From NCBI GenBank assembly GCA_948441255.1, contig CAOJPS010000005.1, positions 1-32,654 on the forward strand: DNA of 32,654 nucleotides, read 5' to 3'. Of this stretch, positions 7,854-15,972 are shown piece by piece. A program made the position numbers and the translations under genes. The DNA comes from an uncultured Eubacteriaceae bacterium (GTDB lineage: Bacteria > Bacillota > Clostridia > Lachnospirales > CAG-274). The notes under the pieces were generated by a model. That model ran no database searches. It saw only the letters and a list, made by a program, of their open reading frames with translations, and was not told the DNA's origin. Within the stretch, counting starts at the first letter, position 1; each line of letters begins with the position of its first letter.

Positions 7854-9410
7854 TTAATGCCTGAAATGACGCATTCCTGTAAATACCATAGCTATATTAT
7901 ATTTATTACAAGCATCAATAGATTCTTGGTCCCTAACCGAACCGCCGGGCTGAATAATCGCGGTAATACCTGCTTTAACGGCAGCCTCAACACAATCACT
8001 AAACGGGAAAAAAGCATCCGAAGCCAACACAGCCCCTTTAACCACATCTTCTCCAAGCTGTTCAATACCGTGTTCAATGGCCTGATTAGTCGCCCAAATA
8101 CGATTTACTTGTCCCGGGCCAACTCCAACAGACTGTTTATCTTTACCTATAGCGATACCATTTGACTTAGCGTATTTAACAATTTTCCAAGTAAAGAGCA
8201 AATCCTCCATTTCCTTTTCAGTAGGTTTTCTATCCGTAACCACTTTTAACTCACTTTCATTTAACAATTCATTATCTATATCCTGAACAAGAATACCGCC
8301 CGAAACTTTTTTAACATCAAAGGCATTATCCAGCTGTTTTCTTCCAATGTCATCCAGCTTAAGAATACGTATATTTTTCTTTTTTGTAAGAATTTCCAAA
8401 GCATCTTCAGTAAAATCAGGAGCAAGGACAATTTCAAGAAAAATTTTACTTATTTCCTCAGCGGTATCTTTTTCAATAACACCATTAGCCACAACAATAC
8501 CGCCAAAAATAGAAACTGGGTCAGTATTGTATGCTTTCACATAAGCGTCATAAATATTCACTCCGCTTGCCACACCGCAAGGATTTGAATGCTTACAAGC
8601 AACAACTGTTGGTTCGTCATATTCTTTCAAAAGTTCCAAAGCCCCGTGAGTATCATTAATATTATTGAAAGAAAGCTCTTTTCCGTGAAGCTGAGAAATA
8701 CCTGTAAGCATACCTTTACTGTTTCCAACTTCTTTATAAAAAGCCGCTTTTTGATGAGGATTTTCCCCATATCTCATATCCTGAACCTTTTCAAAAGTCA
8801 TACTCAAAGTTTGAGGATACTTCTCAATCCCCGCCTTATCACGAAGGTAATTTGCGATAAGAGTATCATAATGAGCAGTATGATTAAACACTTTTGCCGC
8901 AAGATAAAAATTTGTTTCAGCGGAAACCTTTCCTGTATTTTTAATTTCGTCAATAATTCTATCATAATCATCAGGGTCAATAATCACAGAAACATCTTGA
9001 TAATTTTTAGCGGCAGCCCTAAGCATTGTCGGGCCTCCAATATCAATATTCTCAATAGCCTCCTCAAGCTTAACCCCATCTTTTAAAATAGTCTGTTTAA
9101 AAGGATAAAGGTTTACAACCACCATATCAATAAGTTCAACACCAAGTTCTTTCACTTGTTTCATATGCTCATCGTTACTTCTCATAGCGAGAAGACCAGC
9201 GTGAATATTAGGGTGAAGTGTCTTAACCCTGCCATCAAGACATTCAGGAAATCCTGTAACCTCCGAAATACCAATAACATCAATACCAGCGTCGGCAAGC
9301 GTCTTATATGTACCGCCTGTCGAAACAATTTCAATCCCCAAATCTCTGATTTTTTTAGCAAACTCAACAATACCTGTTTTGTCCGACACACTTATCAAAG
9401 CTCTTTTCAT
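7854..9410 (-). CDS. purH: Bifunctional AICAR transformylase / IMP cyclohydrolase
   Basis: PurH does the last two steps of IMP synthesis: formylation of AICAR with 10-formyl-THF and ring closure. The N-terminal MGS-like cyclohydrolase domain (about residues 1-150) has [16 protein letters not shown] and [15 protein letters not shown]. The transformylase domain carries KHSNPCG (about residue 270) and the family end GMRHFRH. Length (518 aa) is normal. I chose ATG 9410, nine bases after AAGGAG; a TTG three bases upstream is also possible. The 358-base leader contains a ZTP riboswitch with terminator, so expression should rise when ZTP/AICAR derivatives build up for lack of folate. No other pur genes are nearby. 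Confidence 0.97.
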   Translation of the reverse strand: MKRALISVSDKTGIVEFAKKIRDLGIEIVSTGGTYKTLADAGIDVIGISEVTGFPECLDGRVKTLHPNIHAGLLAMRSNDEHMKQVKELGVELIDMVVVNLYPFKQTILKDGVKLEEAIENIDIGGPTMLRAAAKNYQDVSVIIDPDDYDRIIDEIKNTGKVSAETNFYLAAKVFNHTAHYDTLIANYLRDKAGIEKYPQTLSMTFEKVQDMRYGENPHQKAAFYKEVGNSKGMLTGISQLHGKELSFNNINDTHGALELLKEYDEPTVVACKHSNPCGVASGVNIYDAYVKAYNTDPVSIFGGIVVANGVIEKDTAEEISKIFLEIVLAPDFTEDALEILTKKKNIRILKLDDIGRKQLDNAFDVKKVSGGILVQDIDNELLNESELKVVTDRKPTEKEMEDLLFTWKIVKYAKSNGIAIGKDKQSVGVGPGQVNRIWATNQAIEHGIEQLGEDVVKGAVLASDAFFPFSDCVEAAVKAGITAIIQPGGSVRDQESIDACNKYNIAMVFTGMRHFRH

Positions 9411-9436
9411 CAATAAAAACTCCTTTCTTAGCTTCA

Positions 9437-9496
9437 GAAAACACCAGCAAACCCAAAGAATAAAAATTGTTTTTAATATCCTTTATACGGTGTTCC
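9437..9496. mobile_element. Internally deleted MITE remnant in the purH leader (copy C, 60 bp)
   Basis: Its left part (GAAAACACC, then AAAGAATAAAAA) and right part (TTTTTAATATCCTTT and CGGTGTTCC) match the two ends of the 27014-27153 element in the same orientation, but the middle 80 or so bases are absent. The flanks TTCA and CTCA match at three of four positions, as expected for an aged 4-bp duplication. It lies between the riboswitch terminator and the purH ribosome-binding site, so it is part of the transcribed leader. Confidence 0.6.
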
Positions 9497-9513
9497 CTCA
9501 TTTTTTATTTACC

Positions 9514-9565
9514 AAAAAAAGGCCGACCAAAGAACAGACTAATAAAATCTGCCCAGACGGTCGGC
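9514..9565 (-). terminator. Riboswitch-controlled terminator ahead of purH
   Basis: On the minus strand GCCGACC (9559-9565) pairs with GGTCGGC (9522-9528) and a run of seven Ts follows. The 5' arm is shared with the 3' part of the ZTP aptamer, so ligand binding and terminator formation exclude each other. Confidence 0.85.
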
Positions 9566-9620
9566 AAAGAAATTCCGTGCTCCCTTGTGGTAATCCACAA
9601 AATCCGCCAGTAACACAGAA
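9549..9620 (-). promoter_or_regulatory. ZTP (pfl) riboswitch upstream of purH
   Basis: The minus strand shows the hallmarks of the ZTP riboswitch in order: CTGTGTTACTGGCGG, a GTGG/CCAC hairpin, GGGAGCACGG, a short linker, then GCCGACCGTCTGGGCA. CTGTG can pair with CACGG to close the first domain. Known members control purine and folate genes, purH among them, and turn expression on when ZTP accumulates. The terminator overlap (9514-9565) fits this ON-type logic. Identification is from memory of the consensus, but both conserved blocks, the gene and the terminator agree. Confidence 0.88.
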
Positions 9621-9626
9621 TATTTA

Positions 9627-9767
9627 GGAAACACCGCACAAAGGATATTAAAAATAATTTTTTAAAGTTAAAATTTCCGTTATCGTGTCATTTTTCAAGA
9701 AAAATAACACTATCACTTCAATTTTTTTAAAAAATTATTTTTATTCTTTTAATTATGCGGTGTTTCC
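9627..9767 (-). mobile_element. MITE-like palindromic element, 141 bp (copy A)
   Basis: The ends are inverted repeats: GGAAACACCGCA on the left and TGCGGTGTTTCC on the right. The whole element can fold into one long hairpin (inner arms GTTATCGTGTCATTTTT and AAAAATAACACTATCAC). TTTA flanks both sides (9623-9626 and 9768-9771). The minus strand of this copy is nearly identical to the plus strand of 27014-27153. It carries no gene. It fills all the space between the permease stop codon and the purH riboswitch. Confidence 0.88.
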
Positions 9768-9768
9768 T

Positions 9769-11094
9769 TTATACAAATAATTTTATAAAAAATATAAATG
9801 CTATTACACACATTACAATATTAACATCTTTCTTTCTGCCTGTCAATAATTTTAAGATAACATAACTTAAAACCCCAAAAACAAGACCTTCAGCGATACT
9901 ATATGTAAAAGGCATCATAACCATAGACAAAAAAGCCGGAATAGCCTCTGTAAAATCCGAAAAATCAATTTTAACTATAGAATCAGCCATAAACAACCCC
10001 ACAACAATAAGAGCCGGAGCAGTAGCAAAGCTTGGAATAGCTATAAAAACAGGAGAAAAAAACAGCGAAACAAAAAACAATCCAGCAGCTGTAATAGCAG
10101 TTAGTCCTGTTCTTCCTCCCTGCGCCACTCCTGAAGCGCTTTCAACAAAAGTAGTTGTAGTAGAAGTTCCCAAAACAGCACCCGCTACAGTTCCTACAGC
10201 GTCGGCCAAAAGCGCCGGTTTAAGTTTAGGCAGCCTGCCATCTTTGTCAACAAAGCCCGCCTTTTCAGAAACCCCAATAAGTGTAGCAATAGTATCAAAC
10301 ATATCAACAAATAAAAATGAGCAAAGCACAACAATAAAATCAAAAAATTGAATTTCACCAAAATCAATACTTTCAAAAGCCGTAAAAATATTAATATCAG
10401 TAATAGACGGAGGAAGACTTACTATACTTTCAGGTATAAGGCTTGGTGTATAAGGTGACGGCTGATACCAGCCAATAAGCTCACAGCCTATTCCCATAGC
10501 GTATGTAATCAAAATCCCCCAAAGCAAAGCTCCCTTAACTTTATAATATGACATAACGCCTATAATAATAACGCCTATAATTGTAAGGCACGGAGCAACC
10601 TCGCCAATATCTCCCGCCGTAATAAAAGTACTCTCATCAGCAACAACAATTCCAGAATTTTTCAGTCCAATAAAAGTAATAAACAAGCCAATACCAACAC
10701 TAACAGAAATTTTAAGATTTTTAGGAATAGCGTTAAAAATAGCCTCTCTGACATTTACAAAAGAAATCAGAATAAAAATTATCCCCTCAATAAAAACAGC
10801 GCAAAGAGCAATCTCCCAGCCATACTCTTTAGCGACAGTATAAGCAAAATAAGCGTTAAGCCCCATACTTGGAGCAAGAACAAAAGGATAATTAGCAAAA
10901 AAAGCCATACATAGTGTACCTACAACGGCAGCAAGAACCGTAGCGGTAAAAACAGCGCTGGAATTCATACCCGCACCGCCAAGAATATCTGGATTTACAG
11001 CAAGAATGTATGCCATAGTCATAAAAGTGGTAACCCCAGCATAAATCTCTGTTAAAACATTTGTATTATTTTCTTTAAGCTTAAAAAAGTTCAT
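9769..11094 (-). CDS. NCS2-family purine permease (PbuG/AzgA-like)
   Basis: The 441-residue membrane protein has about 12 or more hydrophobic segments and the NCS2 AzgA-branch signatures LAPSMGLNAYFAYTV (about residue 75) and SGVAQGGRTGLTA (about residue 320). Members of this branch import hypoxanthine, guanine or adenine by proton symport; the exact base is not readable. I chose ATG 11094 (MNFFKLKENN), preceded by GGCGGTGA, over an extension to 11166 with no family similarity. A strong promoter lies about 115 bases upstream. Its stop codon lies within the duplicated TTTA target of the adjacent MITE. Read-through into purH is plausible, since no terminator separates them. Confidence 0.9.
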   Translation of the reverse strand: MNFFKLKENNTNVLTEIYAGVTTFMTMAYILAVNPDILGGAGMNSSAVFTATVLAAVVGTLCMAFFANYPFVLAPSMGLNAYFAYTVAKEYGWEIALCAVFIEGIIFILISFVNVREAIFNAIPKNLKISVSVGIGLFITFIGLKNSGIVVADESTFITAGDIGEVAPCLTIIGVIIIGVMSYYKVKGALLWGILITYAMGIGCELIGWYQPSPYTPSLIPESIVSLPPSITDINIFTAFESIDFGEIQFFDFIVVLCSFLFVDMFDTIATLIGVSEKAGFVDKDGRLPKLKPALLADAVGTVAGAVLGTSTTTTFVESASGVAQGGRTGLTAITAAGLFFVSLFFSPVFIAIPSFATAPALIVVGLFMADSIVKIDFSDFTEAIPAFLSMVMMPFTYSIAEGLVFGVLSYVILKLLTGRKKDVNIVMCVIAFIFFIKLFV

Positions 11095-11127
11095 ATATTC
11101 ACCGCCAATATATAGTAAAATTATCAT

Positions 11128-11173
11128 TAAGAACTTGTTTTTAATCAAGCTAAAAAACTCACGCAAGTTCTTA
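11128..11173 (-). promoter_or_regulatory. Hairpin in the permease leader
   Basis: TAAGAACTTG (11128-11137) and CAAGTTCTTA (11164-11173) form a perfect 10-bp stem around a 26-base loop in the transcribed leader. It does not look like a purine, PRPP or ZTP aptamer. It may be an attenuator or only a structured leader. Confidence 0.4.
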
Positions 11174-11216
11174 GAAACATTGATTGATAAAAAACGCCCT
11201 AATCTATAGTTTCTTA

Positions 11217-11246
11217 ATTATACTAAACACCCACACCTTATGTCAA
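11217..11246 (-). promoter_or_regulatory. Consensus sigma-A promoter of the purine permease
   Basis: On the minus strand TTGACA (11241-11246) and TATAAT (11217-11222) are both perfect and 18 bases apart. Transcription would start near 11210, giving a leader of about 115 bases. Confidence 0.85.
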
Positions 11247-11287
11247 TCAAATCAGAAAATTTCATAAAAACTAACTAAAAAATCAAA

Positions 11288-13414
11288 TTATTTCCTCTTT
11301 AAATTAACTATTTCCACTAAACCGCTATTGTCATCTTTCAATATAATATCGCCTGTACATTTTTCCTGTGTTTGAGGCAAAACCATATCAACACTTAAAA
11401 GCTTTCTATTTTTCAAAAGTTCCCTTGCGTCTTTTTTATCCAGCATCTTTCCATATACTTGAACATTATTTTTCCAAAGAGAAAATTTACATCCTCTTTG
11501 CCAGTTTGTACAATAAAAACTTTTACTGTTTTCTACAATTTCTCCATCGCCGCATTTTGGACATTTCCCCAAACTATCAAATTTCTTGCCGCCTTTTTTG
11601 CTTTTTACATTCTCTGCCGGAAAAACAACATTTTTCACAGAAATTTTAGATTGTTCAACAATATAATTAACATACCTTACAATACTTCCCATAAATTTTT
11701 TATCGTCCATTTTTCCTTTAGAAACCGAAGTCAAGCCTTTTTCCCACCTTCCTGTTGTTTCAGGTGATTTAAGTTCAGGAGGAACTACATCTATAAGTTT
11801 CATACCCTTATCAGTAGGAATAATATTTTTTCCATTTCTAAAAACATACCCTACCTGAAGAAGTCTTTCAATAATAGCCGCTCTTGTAGCAGGTGTTCCA
11901 AGACCACTATCTTTAAGCTGTTCTTTTAACTCTTCGTCCTCAACAAATCTTCCGGCGTTTCCCATAGCTGACAAAAGCATAGCCTCATTATACATTTTAG
12001 GAGGAAGTGTTTTCTTTTCAACAGATTCAGCACTTTCATTTGTAACAATATCACCTTTCTTTACATTAGGCAAAATATCTTCTTTTTTATCGTTTTTGCC
12101 CTGAATATTAAGAACTGTCCAGCCTTTTTCCAAAATAGAAGTTCCTTTAGTAATAAAATTATGTATGTCAACCGCCGTAATAATTTTTGTAGTATTATAA
12201 ACATACTGAGGATAAAAAACAGCCATAAATCGTCTTACAATCAAATCATAAACCTTAAACTCATCATCGCTCAAAGAAGAGATATTAATTTTAATGTCAG
12301 TAGGAATGATAGCGTGGTGGTCTGTAATTTTTGAATTGTCAATAATTCTTTTACCTAATGGAAGTTTTTTAAGATTTAAAATATAATCAGAAAAACTTTT
12401 ATACTGTTCAACTAAATTTATCTTATTAAGTGTTGACTTAATTTTAGGAATCATATCATCAGACAAATATCTGCTGTCAGTTCTCGGGTAAGTTATTAAC
12501 TTCCTTTTTTCGTACAAATCCTGAGCAATACTCAAAGTTTGCTTAGCGGAGAAAGAATATTTTTTATTGCAATCTCTCTGAAGCTCTGTCAAATCATACA
12601 AAAGAGGAGGAAGTTGTCTGTTCTCCTTATTTTCAACAGAAACTACAACTCCTTGTTTTCCTCTAACCTCCTCAACAATTTTCAAAGCCTTTTCCCTATC
12701 AAAAATTTTACTGTCATTTTCCTTTATATCAATCCAAGTACTTTTATATCCATCAAAAACACCGATAACTTCCCAGTACGTTTTAGGAACAAACTCGTTT
12801 ATCTCCTTTTGTCTTTGAACTAAAATAGCCAATGTAGGGGTCTGAACTCTGCCAATACTTAAAAGAGTATTATATTTAAGGGTAAACGCCCTTGAGGCAT
12901 TTATTCCCACAAGCCAGTCCGCTTCCGAACGGCATTTAGCGGATATATACAAATTATCATACTCACTTCCGTCCTTAAGATTATTAAAACCATCTTTAAT
13001 AGCGGAATCTGTCATACTTGAAATCCAAAGTCTTTTAAAACTTTTTTTGCATTTAACCAGATTATAAATATATCTAAAAATAAGTTCTCCCTCTCGCCCG
13101 CTGTCAGTAGCGCATATTATATAAGATATATCTTTTCCGTTCATAAGCTTTTTAAGTATATCAAACTGTTTTTTTGTGGAATAAATAGCTTTGGTTTTTA
13201 TATTCTCAGGAATAATAGGAAGCGTATCAACCCTCCACTTTTTCAATTCCTTATTATAGTCCTCCGGGTCATACAATGTAACAAGATGTCCCACTGCCCA
13301 AGAAACAATATACTCGTCGGAAAACAAAAAACCGTCGCCTTTTCCTCCGCACTTTAAAACCCTTGCGATATCTCTGCCAACAGAAGGTTTTTCGGCAACA
13401 ACCAAAGTTTTCAT
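11288..13414 (-). CDS. topB: DNA topoisomerase III
   Basis: Type IA topoisomerases cut one strand through a tyrosine and decatenate DNA. The 708-residue protein has a TOPRIM domain with VVAEKPSVGRDIA at the N-terminus and the acidic ATDSGREGE (residues 102-110), the LSIGRVQTPTLAIL block, and the active-site tyrosine Y309 in ITYPRTDSRYLS. A C-terminal zinc ribbon follows (CPKCG and CTNWQRGC, about residues 615-645). It follows sigH by 28 bases on the same strand, with GAAAGG upstream of the ATG. Mobile elements often carry TopB-like proteins, but length and context here suit a chromosomal copy. Confidence 0.93.
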   Translation of the reverse strand: MKTLVVAEKPSVGRDIARVLKCGGKGDGFLFSDEYIVSWAVGHLVTLYDPEDYNKELKKWRVDTLPIIPENIKTKAIYSTKKQFDILKKLMNGKDISYIICATDSGREGELIFRYIYNLVKCKKSFKRLWISSMTDSAIKDGFNNLKDGSEYDNLYISAKCRSEADWLVGINASRAFTLKYNTLLSIGRVQTPTLAILVQRQKEINEFVPKTYWEVIGVFDGYKSTWIDIKENDSKIFDREKALKIVEEVRGKQGVVVSVENKENRQLPPLLYDLTELQRDCNKKYSFSAKQTLSIAQDLYEKRKLITYPRTDSRYLSDDMIPKIKSTLNKINLVEQYKSFSDYILNLKKLPLGKRIIDNSKITDHHAIIPTDIKINISSLSDDEFKVYDLIVRRFMAVFYPQYVYNTTKIITAVDIHNFITKGTSILEKGWTVLNIQGKNDKKEDILPNVKKGDIVTNESAESVEKKTLPPKMYNEAMLLSAMGNAGRFVEDEELKEQLKDSGLGTPATRAAIIERLLQVGYVFRNGKNIIPTDKGMKLIDVVPPELKSPETTGRWEKGLTSVSKGKMDDKKFMGSIVRYVNYIVEQSKISVKNVVFPAENVKSKKGGKKFDSLGKCPKCGDGEIVENSKSFYCTNWQRGCKFSLWKNNVQVYGKMLDKKDARELLKNRKLLSVDMVLPQTQEKCTGDIILKDDNSGLVEIVNLKRK

Positions 13415-13442
13415 AAAACAAACAACCTTTCAAAAGGAAAAA

Positions 13443-14114
13443 TCAGCAAAACATTTCTTTTTCCTTATCCTCAAATTTTTTTCTTTCAATTAAAATTTTT
13501 TCAACCTTTTTCTTAACTCTTTGCAAAGCATTGTCAATTGACTTTTCATCTTTTCCTACAATATTCGATATTTCATAATAGCTTTTTCCTCTAAGGTATA
13601 ATATTAAAACTTTACGTTCAAGCTTACTTAAATTATGAAGAATTTTTTCTTCAATATAGTTTTTATCCTCACGCCCAATCAAAAGTTCCTCAGGATTTGA
13701 AAGCTTGTCAGCAAACAACTCTATATAAGAACACTCATTATCATCGTAAATAATATTATTTAAAGAAAGCGAAGAATTAAGAGGAATATGCTTTTGTCTT
13801 GACGCGGACTTAATAGCCGTTATAATCTGCCGTTTAACACAAAGTTCCGCAAAAGAATAAAAAATATAGCTCCCATCAAAATCTCTTATGGCCTTATAAA
13901 GTCCAATCATTCCCTCTTGTATAATATCCTCGTGGTCAGCTCCGATAATAAAATAAGGTCTTGCTTTCACTCTAACAAGCTTTTTATACTTTTCAATAAT
14001 ATATTCCAAAGCTAACTCATCTCCATTATGAATAAGCTCAATAATATTCTCGTCTTTCAATTTTTCATAGTCTTTATATCCCGAATAAACAGCATATAAA
14101 CTATTATCTCCCAT
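13443..14114 (-). CDS. sigH: RNA polymerase sigma-H factor
   Basis: SigH directs early-stationary and sporulation-onset transcription. The 223-residue product has region 2 (HEDIIQEGMIGLYKAIRDFD, about residues 64-83, and the following ELCVKRQIITAI) and a region-4 helix-turn-helix (LSKLERKVLILYLRGKSYYEI onward). It lies after yacP at the end of the conserved cysE-cysS-mrnC-rlmB-yacP-sigH order of Firmicutes. I chose ATG 14114 with GGGAGAG 7 bases upstream; the GTG at 14120 is too close to that site. TopB follows instead of rpmG-secE-nusG. Confidence 0.93.
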   Translation of the reverse strand: MGDNSLYAVYSGYKDYEKLKDENIIELIHNGDELALEYIIEKYKKLVRVKARPYFIIGADHEDIIQEGMIGLYKAIRDFDGSYIFYSFAELCVKRQIITAIKSASRQKHIPLNSSLSLNNIIYDDNECSYIELFADKLSNPEELLIGREDKNYIEEKILHNLSKLERKVLILYLRGKSYYEISNIVGKDEKSIDNALQRVKKKVEKILIERKKFEDKEKEMFC

Positions 14115-14144
14115 AAACACACTCTCCCAATAAACAACAAAAGA

Positions 14145-14657
14145 TTAGCCGCGGCGCATTTTTTCAAGCCAAGCAGCTGTTTCTCTGTCCAAATTATCAA
14201 TAAGCATATTATTTTTGACAGGTTTCATTTCCTCAATTTTTTCTCTTATATGCTTTCTCGCAAGTTTAACATCCTGTTCAAGTTCTCTGGCAGACATACG
14301 AACAGCGCCCTGACTCATAATAATAATCTGCTCCAAACCATCTGAAGTAGCAACTTTAACTTTATATTTATCCTTAAACACCGTTGCGGTACGTTCTATG
14401 TAATTATCAGCCGTTTCCGCCTCTTTTGTATAAACAACATAAATTTCATTATATTTATATATACTTCCAACACCGCCTTTAACCAAATGAGCGTCAAAAA
14501 CAAGAATAACATTCACTTTTTTATACCCTTGATAATCACCCATAATATTAATAAGCTTGTCCCTCGCGTCTTCCAAAGACTCCTCAGCGATTTTTTTAAG
14601 GGAGTTCCAAGCGAAAATAATATTATATCCATCAACAAGCAAATACTCATCACTCAA
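14145..14657 (-). CDS. yacP: NYN-domain ribonuclease-like protein YacP
   Basis: YacP (Rae1) of Bacillus is a ribosome-associated NYN-domain endoribonuclease. The 170-residue product starts MSDEYLLVDGYNIIFAW, with the family's first acidic site D9, and keeps DAHLV, AETADNYIERT and VATSDGLEQ, which supply further acidic residues. I chose TTG 14657 because AGGGTGA lies 5-6 bases before it and the result has the family length. Longer readings run into rlmB. It starts 11 bases after the rlmB stop and precedes sigH. Confidence 0.88.
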   Translation of the reverse strand: MSDEYLLVDGYNIIFAWNSLKKIAEESLEDARDKLINIMGDYQGYKKVNVILVFDAHLVKGGVGSIYKYNEIYVVYTKEAETADNYIERTATVFKDKYKVKVATSDGLEQIIIMSQGAVRMSARELEQDVKLARKHIREKIEEMKPVKNNMLIDNLDRETAAWLEKMRRG

Positions 14658-14667
14658 AAAAATCACC

Positions 14668-15540
14668 CTACCGTTTTTGTCTTTGGCGCACAACTTCATA
14701 CATAATAAGACCAGCGGCAACAGAAGCATTCAAAGAAGAAATTTTACCAAGCATAGGTATTTTAACGGCAAAATCGCATTTTTTTCTAACAAGCCTGCCA
14801 ACACCTTCACCTTCACTTCCAATAACAACAGCGACAGCACCATCAAGAGGCGCGTCAAAATACTCTTGACCATTCATATCGGCGCAGGCAATCCAAACCC
14901 CAAGTTCTTTAAGTTCGTCAATAGTATTAGCGATATTTGTAACCCTCGCTACAGGAACATATTCAACAGCTCCAGCGGAAGCCTTGCTAACCACCTCAGT
15001 CAGTCCAACAGCTCTCCTTTTGGGGATAATAACCCCGTGAGTGCCGCTTGCGTCAGCAGTTCTCAAAATAGCGCCAAGATTATGAGGGTCAGTAATCTCG
15101 TCAAGAATAATAATAAAAGGTTCTTCTCTTTTATCTTTTGCCGCCTGAATAATATCCGAAACCTCAACATATTCTTTCGCCGGACAAAGAGCAATAACCC
15201 CCTGACAGTTATTAGACCTGCTCATTTCAGCCATTTTATTTTTATCAACTTCCTGAATAACTATTCCTCGTTCAACGGCTTTTGCCACAATAACTTTCAA
15301 AGTTCCCTCAATTTCGCCTTTTTTAACAATAATCTTATCAATAGTTCTTCCGCTGTTAATAGCCTCAAGAACAGGGTTTCTCCCCTCAAGCTGAAATTCT
15401 CCGCAAAAATCATCATCTCTTTTATAATACTTATTAAACTTATTTAAATACCCTATATCAAATTTCTTTGGTTCCTTATTTTCAAATTCCCGTTTTTTTT
15501 GTTTACTATCAAAACCTTTTTTTCCTTTGTCATTTTTCAA
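14668..15540 (-). CDS. rlmB: 23S rRNA 2'-O-methyltransferase of the SpoU/TrmH family
   Basis: The enzyme methylates a guanosine ribose in 23S rRNA. The 290-residue protein has a charged N-terminal extension (about 1-42), an L30e-like substrate-binding domain (about 48-120) and a SPOUT knot domain with its three motifs: DPHNLGAILRTADA (151-164), VIGSEGEG (239-246) and IPMLGKISSLNASVAAGL (261-278). The start ATG overlaps the mrnC stop by 4 bases. The lysine-rich N-terminus is longer than in many homologues. Confidence 0.92.
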   Translation of the reverse strand: MKNDKGKKGFDSKQKKREFENKEPKKFDIGYLNKFNKYYKRDDDFCGEFQLEGRNPVLEAINSGRTIDKIIVKKGEIEGTLKVIVAKAVERGIVIQEVDKNKMAEMSRSNNCQGVIALCPAKEYVEVSDIIQAAKDKREEPFIIILDEITDPHNLGAILRTADASGTHGVIIPKRRAVGLTEVVSKASAGAVEYVPVARVTNIANTIDELKELGVWIACADMNGQEYFDAPLDGAVAVVIGSEGEGVGRLVRKKCDFAVKIPMLGKISSLNASVAAGLIMYEVVRQRQKR

Positions 15541-15971
15541 AATAAAATCTCCTTTTCAATACAAATATTAAAAATCTCCGCAAGCCTTTCATTTTCACCT
15601 TTTATATATAAATAACCAAATAGCGCCTCAAGACCGGTAGCGTGCCTATAATCTACAACAGAAGCGTTTTTAGCGGAAGTAAAACTCTTAGCGTTCCTTC
15701 CTCTTTTCAAAACAGCAAGCTCCTCTTGTGTAACAACGTCTTTTATTCTGTTAAACATTTCAGCCTGAGCCTTTGCGTTGACAAATTTCTTAGAAATTCC
15801 GTGAAGTTTGTTTACAGACATATTACCTTTTTCAATAACCATAGTTCTAACAAAAATCTCAAAAACAGCATCTCCTATATAGGCAAGATTCAAAGGAGAA
15901 TATTCTCCCGCGTCAGTTTTAAAATTATTCTTAAAATTATGAGAAACTGTATCAAAAAAATCCTCAATCAT
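15537..15971 (-). CDS. mrnC: Mini-ribonuclease III
   Basis: Mini-III trims 23S rRNA precursor ends in Firmicutes. The 144-residue product is an RNase III catalytic domain without a dsRNA-binding domain: PLNLAYIGDAVFEIFVRTMV holds the catalytic acidic residues, followed by AKAQAEMFNRI, KRGRNAK and YRHATGLEALFGYLY. I chose ATG 15971, just after the cysS stop, with AGGTGG upstream; the upstream extension lies inside cysS. It overlaps rlmB by 4 bases. Confidence 0.93.
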   Translation of the reverse strand: MIEDFFDTVSHNFKNNFKTDAGEYSPLNLAYIGDAVFEIFVRTMVIEKGNMSVNKLHGISKKFVNAKAQAEMFNRIKDVVTQEELAVLKRGRNAKSFTSAKNASVVDYRHATGLEALFGYLYIKGENERLAEIFNICIEKEILF

Positions 15972-15972
15972 A

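Noticed and set aside
10960-11210. Purine riboswitch upstream of the NCS2 permease
   Set aside because: I looked for the purine aptamer's conserved loops and three-way junction and did not find them; only a simple hairpin is present.
14557-15447. A 296-codon plus-strand frame
   Set aside because: It is opposite rlmB and yacP, both of which carry clear family motifs; this is a shadow of biased codon use.
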